Shown: positions 1 through 6,550 of the stretch, one piece after another
How the letters are laid out: every line of letters begins with the position of its first letter
Position numbering within the stretch: the stretch's first letter is position 1
Assembly (NCBI GenBank): GCA_913050205.1
Contig: CAJXAU010000029.1
Span: 1 to 10,508 of the forward strand
Origin: an uncultured Verrucomicrobiota bacterium
GTDB lineage: Bacteria; Verrucomicrobiota; Verrucomicrobiia; Limisphaerales; UBA1096
Direction of reading: 5' to 3'
DNA: 10,508 bases
The notes under the pieces: generated by a model
Database searches by the model: none
Told to the model about the DNA's origin: nothing
Seen by the model: only the letters and a program-made list of their open reading frames with translations
Made by a program: the position numbers and the translations under genes

Positions 1-392
1 ACCCGCTCGGCCTTGTTCAGGATGCCGTCGCCGTCCTTGTCAAACTGGGGGAGCAACTGAATTCGCTGGCCTCGGCTACCGCGTCCTCCTCGTCCGCCCC
101 GGCTGCGGCTTCCCCGGCTGGGTGGAGAGGATGGACGCCTTTCTCCTTTAGGCTGTTCGCCCGGACGCTCCCCGCGGCGGAATGCATCGCGGGCGGCCTC
201 GCGTTCCTCCTCGTCGAGTTCGCCGTCTTTGTTTTTGTCGAACCGTTCGAGGATTTGCTTCCGGAGTGCCTCACGGTCGGGGCGTTCCCCACCGCGGGGT
301 GGCCGTTCTGCCGGCTGTGCAAACGCCGCTTGGCCAAGCGCAATCGCAAAGCCAGCGGTCAAGATTGATCGGATTTGGGTAGTCACTCTCAT
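1..392 (-). CDS. Exported EF-hand calcium-binding protein, C-terminus beyond window
   Basis: Partial gene: 130 codons are visible and the 3' end runs off the left edge. The ATG at 392-390 opens a signal peptide (MRVTTQIRSI, hydrophobic stretch, then ALGQAAFAQP) with a probable cleavage site after AFA at residue 25. A canonical 12-residue EF-hand loop lies at about 52-63 (DKNKDGELDEEE, acidic or Asn ligands at loop positions 1, 3, 5, 9 and 12). A second loop lies at about 118-129 (DKDGDGILNKAE). Between them is a low-complexity linker rich in Arg, Gly and Ser (about 92-110). Such proteins are presumed to bind Ca2+ outside the cytoplasm; the specific role is unknown. The gene follows the HEAT-repeat gene by 103 bp on the same strand and has no obvious Shine-Dalgarno. 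Another frame of the same strand (17-349) is also open but codes for no recognisable protein. Confidence 0.85.
   Translation of the reverse strand, partial: MRVTTQIRSILTAGFAIALGQAAFAQPAERPPRGGERPDREALRKQILERFDKNKDGELDEEEREAARDAFRRGERPGEQPKGERRPSSPPSRGSRSRGGRGGRGSRGQRIQLLPQFDKDGDGILNKAER
327..340. repeat. Iterated palindrome, 14-bp perfect copy
   Basis: CGCTTGGCCAAGCG, a perfect 14-bp palindrome with the core decamer at 329-338. It lies inside the signal peptide of the EF-hand protein, read as Ala-Leu-Gly-Gln-Ala just before the predicted cleavage site. Confidence 0.93.
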
Positions 393-409
393 TTTGAAAT
401 TTATTGGCC

Positions 410-419
410 CTTGGCCAAG
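410..419. repeat. Iterated palindrome, the only intergenic copy
   Basis: CTTGGCCAAG, 17 bp upstream of the EF-hand protein ATG (392) and 81 bp from the next copy. Flanking GGCC and GCGCC bases extend it into an imperfect hairpin. On the minus strand it would sit in the 5' leader of the EF-hand gene, where it could affect transcript ends or translation; that role is conjecture. The rest of the 393-495 gap shows only a short AAAGG/CCTTT inverted repeat near 471-484 and no T-run terminator. Confidence 0.9.
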
Positions 420-495
420 CGCCCGGATACAGACGGCCGGGGCAGCCGGTCAGGTTACAGATTCGTGTTGCAAAGGAAACCCTTTACCCGGCCCC

Positions 496-2694
496 TCAAC
501 GCAACGCGTCGAGTGCTCGCCGGGCTTCGCGCCGGACAAAGTCGTAGCTGTCTTTTTGCAATTTGCGGAGTTCCTCCTCGGCCGGTTTTGCATTTTTCCC
601 GGCACGCCTCAGTGCTTGGCAGGCGAAAAATCGCACCAATGGCTCATCGTTGTGGAGGATGGAAATGTAGAGCTGCACATCGCGCACGCGGATTTTCCGG
701 AGCGCCTCCATCGTGACTTGTCGGTCGTCGCTCGTGTCGAACCGGGAGAATAATGCCGGGCCAGCAGGGCGGGCGTCAGAGCCCAGTTCGCCCAGCTCGC
801 GAATGGCCGTGTGCCGTACTGCGGCCGCCTTGTCTCCCAGCTTGGCCTGCAGCGCGTTGAGCAGCTTGCCTTTGTCAGTTTGCACCTTGGCCAGAGCGTT
901 TAAGGCCGAGGCGCGGACGGATTCGTCGTGATGGTTGAGCGCTTCATTCAACGCAGGAAGCGCCGGTTTGGCAGAGGATCCAAGTTTGGCCAGCGCACTA
1001 AACACAGCAGATTGTGTTTCCGCGTCATCCACACCGAGTACGTCCACCAGGCTGGTCACCGCTGAGTTGGGGAGTTTACGAAAGCCTCCAAGCGAAACCA
1101 CCACAGCGAGTCGAGTTTCTGCGTTGGCACCGTCAAGGAATTTGACGAGTCGTTCGGCCAGTGCGGAGTCGTCACTTTCCAGTTTGCCAATCGCTCGGAT
1201 GGCACTCAGCCGCACGGCTGTATCCTTGTCATCGAGGCTGTTGACCAATGCTGTAGTGGCGCCCTTGGCACTGGAGCCGAGGCTGGCCAGTGCGTTCATC
1301 GCTGCCTGCCGAACGAGGGAGTTACTGTCTCCCATCGACGCCTGTAGGCGGGGCATCAGTGTGTTAGGTTTTGCGGTCGAGGCGACAAGAGCGCTGAGCG
1401 CCGCCCCGCGGAAAATCGCCTGCTCATGTTCCAGCAGCGGAAGGATGGACTGGCGTGTTGAGGGAGATTTGTCTCCGATCTTTTGGAGGGCAATGAGAGA
1501 CAATAAACCGGCTCCGTTGCCGGGGTGTTGCTTCAAGGCACGCGTGAGGGTGGGCACCGCCTGAATGCCGATGCTGCCTACGCAATCGGCCTGCCAGTTT
1601 TCACCGGACACCTTGGCCAAGGGCGTGTCCTTTACTGAATCAAGAACGGCAGGGATCGATACGGGCCCCATTTCGACCAGGGCATTTTGAATGCGCTGTT
1701 TCTCCTCAGTCTCCGCTTGGCCAAGTGCAGCGATGAGTCCGGGTACGGCCGTGGCGGAGTCTTTGCCCATGCGGCCCAGCAGGTCGATGGCCTGTTCGCG
1801 CTTGGCCGGATCTTCCGCTGACAGTCGCTTGACGAGGTGCGGTACGGCTGCCCGGCCGTCAGGACGCAGGCTGAGAATGCCACTGAGGGCTTCCTGCTGC
1901 AGTCCGGGCTCTTCCGAGTCCAGCGCCGCCAGAAGCAACGGGAGTATTTTTTCACCGTCGAAGCCGATTCGGTTCAAGGCATTTAATCCGGCAACCTTTG
2001 CCCCGGTGTCCGGCTCGTTGGCCAAGCGCTTGGCCAAGTGCATCGCTGGGCGCGAGTTCGCCTGAACCCAAACAATGGCTCTGGCAGTGGCAGTGCGAAC
2101 GGTGGCACTTTCTGCCGAAATGCCCTGCATGATTTGCGGATGGGCCGTCTCGCCGATCCGGCCAAGCGCGGAGCCAGCCGCAGCGCGCACGCTGTCGGAG
2201 TCATCCGCCAGCAAACCGAAGAGACGGGGAGCCGCCTCGCGTGAGGAGGAGCCCAGGTTGCCCAGCACCCGGGCTGCGCCCAGGCGAACGGAGCTGTCCT
2301 CCGAACCGAGTGCCTCGGTGAGTTGGGGAACGGCCTGTGCTCCGATTTGTGTAAGCGCATGGACGATGCGCACATGGATTTGATCCTTGTAACGTCGGCT
2401 GCTTCGCTTGAGGCGCTTGATGAGCTCCGGGGTGGCCTCATGTGCGGCCGGGCCGATTTTTGCGAGCGCCGTGGCGGACCAAAAAAAGACCTGTTCCTCA
2501 TCATCGTCGAGCCCCTTGACGAGAGCGGGGACAGCAGCCTTGGCGTCCGGGCCAAGCAAGGCAAGTGAGCGGGCCGCCTCCCGGCGCTTGACCTTGTCGC
2601 CGCTGCCAAGTTCCGAGATCAAGTCTTCAACCTCCCCGGCACCGGCCAACAGGCCGCCGAGGAGCAGGACAGAAACGGTGTTGAAAAGCTTCAT
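496..2694 (-). CDS. Exported HEAT-repeat (PBS-lyase-like) scaffold protein
   Basis: An alpha-solenoid protein of 732 residues with this start. After the signal peptide (MKLFNTVSVLLLGGLLAGAG, probable cleavage near AGA) nearly the whole chain is about 22 tandem HEAT-like repeats of 30-33 residues. They share a pattern such as xxAVPxLxxxLxDxDxxVRxxAxxALxxIG. No catalytic domain is visible, so a protein-binding scaffold role is inferred. Such proteins are frequent near DUF1592/DUF1552 genes in PVC bacteria. The reading frame also has an ATG at 2715, but that codon lies in the loop of the upstream gene's terminator hairpin and would put MAGFFSR before the signal peptide, so 2694 is preferred. Neither start has a strong Shine-Dalgarno; GGCGGGA lies about 13 nt upstream of 2694. 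The gene carries three full copies of the iterated palindrome. Confidence 0.9.
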   Translation of the reverse strand: MKLFNTVSVLLLGGLLAGAGEVEDLISELGSGDKVKRREAARSLALLGPDAKAAVPALVKGLDDDEEQVFFWSATALAKIGPAAHEATPELIKRLKRSSRRYKDQIHVRIVHALTQIGAQAVPQLTEALGSEDSSVRLGAARVLGNLGSSSREAAPRLFGLLADDSDSVRAAAGSALGRIGETAHPQIMQGISAESATVRTATARAIVWVQANSRPAMHLAKRLANEPDTGAKVAGLNALNRIGFDGEKILPLLLAALDSEEPGLQQEALSGILSLRPDGRAAVPHLVKRLSAEDPAKREQAIDLLGRMGKDSATAVPGLIAALGQAETEEKQRIQNALVEMGPVSIPAVLDSVKDTPLAKVSGENWQADCVGSIGIQAVPTLTRALKQHPGNGAGLLSLIALQKIGDKSPSTRQSILPLLEHEQAIFRGAALSALVASTAKPNTLMPRLQASMGDSNSLVRQAAMNALASLGSSAKGATTALVNSLDDKDTAVRLSAIRAIGKLESDDSALAERLVKFLDGANAETRLAVVVSLGGFRKLPNSAVTSLVDVLGVDDAETQSAVFSALAKLGSSAKPALPALNEALNHHDESVRASALNALAKVQTDKGKLLNALQAKLGDKAAAVRHTAIRELGELGSDARPAGPALFSRFDTSDDRQVTMEALRKIRVRDVQLYISILHNDEPLVRFFACQALRRAGKNAKPAEEELRKLQKDSYDFVRREARRALDALR
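1611..1622. repeat. Iterated palindrome, 12-bp copy in HEAT gene
   Basis: CCTTGGCCAAGG, core at 1612-1621, read on the coding strand as Pro-Leu-Ala-Lys-Val in a HEAT repeat that is about three residues longer than its neighbours. It is 104 bp from the next copy. Confidence 0.9.
1716..1725. repeat. Iterated palindrome in HEAT gene
   Basis: CTTGGCCAAG, read as Ala-Leu-Gly-Gln-Ala in the inter-helix turn of a HEAT repeat. The repeat keeps normal length: LGQA takes the place of residues such as LDDD in other units. Confidence 0.9.
2017..2038. repeat. Tandem pair of iterated palindromes, 12-bp spacing
   Basis: A one-mismatch copy GTTGGCCAAG (2017-2026) and a perfect copy CTTGGCCAAG (2029-2038), centre to centre 12 bp. 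On the coding strand they read His-Leu-Ala-Lys-Arg-Leu-Ala-Asn, two successive Leu-Ala motifs in one HEAT repeat helix. Confidence 0.9.
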
Positions 2695-2699
2695 TCGCG

Positions 2700-2723
2700 A
2701 AAAAAATCCCGCCATTGGCGGGA
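2700..2723 (-). terminator. Intrinsic terminator after DUF1552 gene
   Basis: On the minus strand TCCCGCC, a 3-nt AAT loop and GGCGGGA form a perfect 7-bp GC-rich stem followed at once by seven T residues. It begins about 27 nt after the DUF1552 stop codon (2750-2752). It should end the transcript that carries the DUF1592 and DUF1552 genes, so the HEAT gene downstream probably relies on read-through or on its own promoter, which I cannot identify. Confidence 0.8.
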
Positions 2724-2749
2724 TGTCAATTCATACTGCAAGCACCGGC

Positions 2750-4099
2750 TTAGGACAGGAACGGGAGGTGGCCCGTGCTGTCGTTGAAGGTATCTGTCGT
2801 GGCGCCCATCTGGTTGAGCATGGTCACGAAAAGGTTGTTCAACGGTGTGTCACCCGAGTACTGGATGTGGCGCCCGGGCCGGACCAGCCCACCCCCACGA
2901 CCGGCCAACAGGATGGGCAGGTTTTCGTTGTTGTGCTTGTTGCCATCGCTGATACCACTGCCGTAGACGATCATGGTGTTGTCGAGCAATGAGCCGTCGC
3001 CTTCAGGAATGGATTTCATCTTCTGAAGGATGTACGAGAGTTGCTGGACGTGAAACGTGTTGATCTTGGAAATCTTGTCGAGTTTCACACGATCGTTTTG
3101 GTGATGCGACAGTGAGTGGTGCCCTTCATTCACGCCGATCTGGCGGTAGCTGCGATTCGAGCCGGCGTTGGCCAGCATGAAGGTGGAAACGCGGGTGACG
3201 TCCGTCTGGAACGCAAGGATCATCATGTCGCCCATAAGGCGGATGTGGTCCTCGTAGCTGCGCGGGACACCTTCCGGTTTTTCGAGGCCGGCGAGGACGT
3301 TCGGGCGCAGGGCACTTTCGCCCTCTGCACGCTCGATGCGCTGCTCGATTTCTCGAACCGCGGTAAGGTACTCGTCCAGCTTCATCCGGTCATTACCGCT
3401 TACTTTTCCAGAGAGCGACTTGGCATCCTCCAACACGAAATCCAAAATGCTTTTCCGGTAACGCTGGCGCCGGGCGAGACTCTCATCTCTTTGCCCCTTT
3501 GAGTCGTTGCCAAAGAGTCGTTCGAAAACCAGCCGCGGGTTGGTCTCCTTGGCCATCGGTGTGGTGGCGTCCCGCCAGGAAATATTGTTGGAGTAGGCAC
3601 AGCTGTAGCCAGAGTCGCATTTACCGGACTGCCTCCCCGGCTCTGTCCCCAGTTCCAGCGAGGCAAAGCGGGTTTTGTGCCCGATTTTCTTCGCGGCAAA
3701 TTGATCCACAGAAACACCGGCACGAATTTCTGAGCCCTGACTTTTCAGCGGCTGGACACCGGTCAAAAACACACCGGCACAGCGGGCGTGGTCGCCAGCG
3801 CCGTCGCCATTGGCCCGGCCCTTATCCTGAGTTAATCCACTGAGAACAGTGATGTCGCGCTTAACCGGCGAGAGTGGTTTGAGGATGCGCGGTAAATCGT
3901 AGTGGGCACCCGTAGCCGTTGGCCTCCATTCCTGCAGGTGGACGCCGTTTGGCACAAACATGAATGCCATGCGAACCGGCGGCTGCGTTGTGGCGCTGGC
4001 CAACGCCTTTACCGGGGACATGCTCTCCAGCATCGGCAGTGAAACCGCCGCCCCAAGTCCTTTCAAAAAAGCTCTCCTGTGAACGTGACTTTTACTCAT
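2750..4099 (-). CDS. DUF1552 family protein with Tat signal
   Basis: 449 residues, a typical length for DUF1552 proteins, which are abundant in Planctomycetota and Verrucomicrobiota and have no established activity. The N-terminus MSKSHVHRRAFLKGLGAA carries a twin-arginine motif (R8-R9, then FLKG) and a hydrophobic stretch, so export of a folded protein is expected. Family-like segments are FMFVPNGVHLQEW (47-59), the Cys-containing segment around 161-167, the His-rich GHHSLSHHQND (326-336) and GSGISDGNKHNNENLPILLAG (380-400). The His/Asp content suggests possible metal binding, but this is inference. Its ATG overlaps the upstream DUF1592-type gene's stop by 8 nt (ATGAGTAA), with an AGAGAGG sequence 3 nt before the ATG, so translational coupling is likely. 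A terminator follows. No full copy of the iterated palindrome occurs in this gene. Confidence 0.93.
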   Translation of the reverse strand: MSKSHVHRRAFLKGLGAAVSLPMLESMSPVKALASATTQPPVRMAFMFVPNGVHLQEWRPTATGAHYDLPRILKPLSPVKRDITVLSGLTQDKGRANGDGAGDHARCAGVFLTGVQPLKSQGSEIRAGVSVDQFAAKKIGHKTRFASLELGTEPGRQSGKCDSGYSCAYSNNISWRDATTPMAKETNPRLVFERLFGNDSKGQRDESLARRQRYRKSILDFVLEDAKSLSGKVSGNDRMKLDEYLTAVREIEQRIERAEGESALRPNVLAGLEKPEGVPRSYEDHIRLMGDMMILAFQTDVTRVSTFMLANAGSNRSYRQIGVNEGHHSLSHHQNDRVKLDKISKINTFHVQQLSYILQKMKSIPEGDGSLLDNTMIVYGSGISDGNKHNNENLPILLAGRGGGLVRPGRHIQYSGDTPLNNLFVTMLNQMGATTDTFNDSTGHLPFLS

Positions 4100-6461
4100 C
4101 TTCCTCTCTTTGTAAGTTACTAAACCGGAAAGGCTTGCTGTTTACCACGCCTCCGATCAGCGCGGAGAATCGGTATTCGCTCGCCTTCAATTGTCTGCAG
4201 ATTTCATCGACCGCGCACTTGTCAAAATACTCCAATCCGCGGCCAAGGGCGAAAGTTAGCAAATTTTCGCTAAGCGTGCGAATAAAAGTTTCGCGAGATT
4301 TAAGCACTTTTTTAAGCCCATCCGGGCCGTTAATTGCCTCACCAGTGGGTAGTTCACCGGAGGGATCAATCGGGAATTTTCCATCCACATCGCGCCATGC
4401 GCCGATGCCGTCGAAGTTCTCCAGCGCAAAGCCAAGCGGGTCCATCTTTGAGTGGCAGGTGGCGCACTCTGTTTTCTCGCGGTGCTTCTCCAATCGCTCA
4501 CGCAGCGAACCACTGGTGATCGCCTCTTCGTTTTCCTCCAGTTCCTCGACGTCCGGCGGCGGGGGCGGAGGCGGTGTGCCGAGGATTTGCTCGAGGATCC
4601 ATTTGCCACGCATCACGGGAGAGGTGCGGGTGGGATTGGAGGTGATGGTCAGGATGCTGGCGTGCGTCAGGATGCCGCCGCGGCCGCTGCCCTTGGCCAA
4701 GCTCACACGCTGGAATTCCTTCCCCTTCACTCCGTCGAGCCCGTAGTGCTTGGCCAAGCGCTCGTTGAGGAAGGTGAAGTCGGAATCAATCAATTCCAAC
4801 ACACTCCGGTCTTCACGCATCAACGCGCCGAAAAACATTTCTGTCTCCCTTTTCATCGCCTGACGGAGTGAGTCGTCAAAGGCGGGAAAGCTGTCCGGGT
4901 CCGGTGTGACTCCGTTGAGATTGCGAATCTGCAGCCATTGTCCGGCGAAGTTTTCAATTAGCGCATTCGATTTTGGATCGGCGATCATTCGGCGAATCTG
5001 CGCCTGCATCACGTCCGGCTTTGAGAGTTCTCCGCGCTTGGCCAAGCGGCGAAGTTCGTCGTCCGGCATGCTGCTCCAGATGAAGTAGGAGAGTCGTGAA
5101 GCCAGCTCCCAGTCGGTCAATTCACGGATTGGCTCGTCGCCGCTTGGCCGCGTGTCCAGTTCCCAGCGGAATAAAAAGTGGGGAGAAACGAGGACCGCCT
5201 GCACGGCCAGCTGCATGCCTTGCTCAAACGAACCGCCGTCAGCCAAAGCCATATCAACGAAGGTAAGCAATCGATTAATCTCCTGTTCCGATACCGGCCG
5301 ACGAAACGCCTTTTCAACAAACTGGGTCAACGATTCCCTCGCGACATCGCGTGTCTCCGTCACATTCGGTTGGCGGACGATCACGCGCCGGTGGGATTCC
5401 GGAATCTTCGGCTGGGGCGCATCCAGAGGGCCGATCATCTTTGTGCCGCGAACAAAAAGGTTGCGATCACCACGAAGCGCCGGGTCAGGTGAATCGTTGT
5501 TCACGTAGTTGTTCATATACGCGATAGAGATGCGGTGGTTTCCCTTGCCCGGCTTTAGTTTCACGATGAAGTTGTGCCGTTTTTCCTCGGTGGTCTTTAC
5601 CTCAAACGTCTTGACCGGCTTGCCGTCGAGCGTCACCTGCAGCTTGGGCAACTCCGGTCCGGCGAGGGTGGCGTAAGCGTCAATCTGCAATAGGTATTCG
5701 CCGTCCGTGCGGAACGGGTAACGGATGTCGATACTGCCCTCGCGGAACAGTCCCCAGAGATTGTCGTTCTCGATACGCACCGCTCCATCGTCACTACGTG
5801 TGCCCCAGCGCTTGGTGCGGATGGCATCCTCGGGAGGATAAGGTGGGATGTCGGTTCGGATTGCCTGCGCCGTGATCTCCTCGGCGGCGCGCAAATATTT
5901 TTCCATCAGGATCGGCGACATTGAGAGGACGTCGCCAATGTTATCGTAGCCGTAGCCGACCTCGTCGTTGGGGAAATCTGCAGCCGGCTGATAGTCCACG
6001 CCGAACAGATCGCGGATGGTGTTGTTGTACTCGTTGCGATTGAGTCGACGCAGGGTGACGCGCCCGGGATTCACCGGCACATCAGGGTTGGAGCAGTCGA
6101 ACTTGGCCAACTCCGTGTCGATGAACTCGGTCAGCAAAATCCGCTGATCCTCTGTAGGTTGCTTTTTGTTTTCGGGCGGCATCTCGCGGTGGCGCAGCAT
6201 CTCGGAGACGCGCTCCCACACCCTGCCATCCTTGAAGAAATCCGGGTTGGCACCGAAGGCCTCGAGGTTTAGCTCCGCCTTGGCTCGTTTGTTGCCGTGG
6301 CAGCCGAAACAGACGTCCTTCATGAGCGGGTAAATATCCCGCTTGAACTCTGCCTGACTAGTCGGCACGACGCTTGGCTGGGATTCTTCCGCTTGGCCAA
6401 GCGCTTGGCCAAGGTATCCCGCCAAAACAAAAAAAGTGATTCTATGCAGTTTCGAGCCCAT
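4092..6461 (-). CDS. Exported di-heme planctomycete cytochrome c protein (DUF1587/1595/1592/1588/1585)
   Basis: 789 residues from the ATG at 6461-6459, which gives a clean signal peptide (MGSKLHRITFFVLAGYLGQA and so on, cleavage probably after residue 24). The order follows the known family: PSCyt1-like segment with heme-c motif CFGCH (51-55); DUF1587 (about 135-198); a beta-rich, possibly carbohydrate-binding segment (about 241-293); DUF1595 (about 376-435); DUF1592 (about 447-575); DUF1588 (about 586-693), containing a run of seven Pro (630-636) and a second heme motif CATCH (666-670); DUF1585 (about 715-780). Two CXXCH motifs indicate covalent heme attachment in the periplasm and an electron-transfer or oxidative role; the reaction is unknown. 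The frame stays open upstream to a GTG at 6617, but that would overlap the M28 gene by 67 nt. The gene is coupled to DUF1552 by an 8-nt overlap, and these two families are commonly neighbours. Confidence 0.93.
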   Translation of the reverse strand: MGSKLHRITFFVLAGYLGQALGQAEESQPSVVPTSQAEFKRDIYPLMKDVCFGCHGNKRAKAELNLEAFGANPDFFKDGRVWERVSEMLRHREMPPENKKQPTEDQRILLTEFIDTELAKFDCSNPDVPVNPGRVTLRRLNRNEYNNTIRDLFGVDYQPAADFPNDEVGYGYDNIGDVLSMSPILMEKYLRAAEEITAQAIRTDIPPYPPEDAIRTKRWGTRSDDGAVRIENDNLWGLFREGSIDIRYPFRTDGEYLLQIDAYATLAGPELPKLQVTLDGKPVKTFEVKTTEEKRHNFIVKLKPGKGNHRISIAYMNNYVNNDSPDPALRGDRNLFVRGTKMIGPLDAPQPKIPESHRRVIVRQPNVTETRDVARESLTQFVEKAFRRPVSEQEINRLLTFVDMALADGGSFEQGMQLAVQAVLVSPHFLFRWELDTRPSGDEPIRELTDWELASRLSYFIWSSMPDDELRRLAKRGELSKPDVMQAQIRRMIADPKSNALIENFAGQWLQIRNLNGVTPDPDSFPAFDDSLRQAMKRETEMFFGALMREDRSVLELIDSDFTFLNERLAKHYGLDGVKGKEFQRVSLAKGSGRGGILTHASILTITSNPTRTSPVMRGKWILEQILGTPPPPPPPDVEELEENEEAITSGSLRERLEKHREKTECATCHSKMDPLGFALENFDGIGAWRDVDGKFPIDPSGELPTGEAINGPDGLKKVLKSRETFIRTLSENLLTFALGRGLEYFDKCAVDEICRQLKASEYRFSALIGGVVNSKPFRFSNLQREEDE
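4692..4701. repeat. Iterated palindrome in DUF1592-type gene
   Basis: CTTGGCCAAG, read as Ser-Leu-Ala-Lys-Gly at the start of the DUF1588 segment. It is 57 bp from the next copy. Confidence 0.9.
4748..4759. repeat. Iterated palindrome, 12-bp copy in DUF1592-type gene
   Basis: GCTTGGCCAAGC, core at 4749-4758, read as Arg-Leu-Ala-Lys-His at the end of the DUF1592 segment (LNERLAKHYGL, a position where family members usually have a similar LNxRLAxHYG motif). Confidence 0.9.
5035..5048. repeat. Iterated palindrome, 14-bp perfect copy
   Basis: CGCTTGGCCAAGCG, core at 5037-5046, read as Arg-Leu-Ala-Lys-Arg in the DUF1592 segment (DDELRRLAKRGEL). No other full copy lies within 250 bp. Confidence 0.92.
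6390..6413. repeat. Tandem pair of perfect iterated palindromes, 12-bp spacing
   Basis: Two perfect CTTGGCCAAG copies at 6392-6401 and 6404-6413, separated by CG; the first extends to the 14-bp palindrome at 6390-6403. They encode Leu-Gly-Gln-Ala twice in succession at the end of the signal peptide of the di-heme protein. Confidence 0.93.
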
Positions 6462-6550
6462 CGCGACGGCGAAAAGTAGCCCAAAAAGAACGCCTCCGCA
6501 CGCACGGATATTCAAAATGCCCAAGCAAAAGAAGATGGGTTTTGGAGAAA

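Noticed and set aside
17..349. Open frame of 110 codons on the minus strand starting MRLRLAKRRLHS
   Set aside because: It is out of frame with the EF-hand gene, which has a signal peptide and two canonical calcium loops in the same DNA; this frame shows no domain.
229..2992. Several long plus-strand open frames (for example 229-753, 935-1564 and 2408-2992)
   Set aside because: They lie antisense to the HEAT, DUF1552 and EF-hand genes, have low-complexity Ser/Arg/Ala-rich translations and show no recognisable domain; typical GC-driven shadows.
4554..4574. G-rich plus-strand tract that could form a quadruplex
   Set aside because: It encodes the run of seven prolines that is usual in DUF1588 segments of this family, so the composition is explained by protein sequence.
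3964..4746. Plus-strand frame of 260 codons antisense to the DUF1592-type gene
   Set aside because: Ser-rich translation with no motif, while the opposite strand encodes the family's conserved blocks and both heme motifs.
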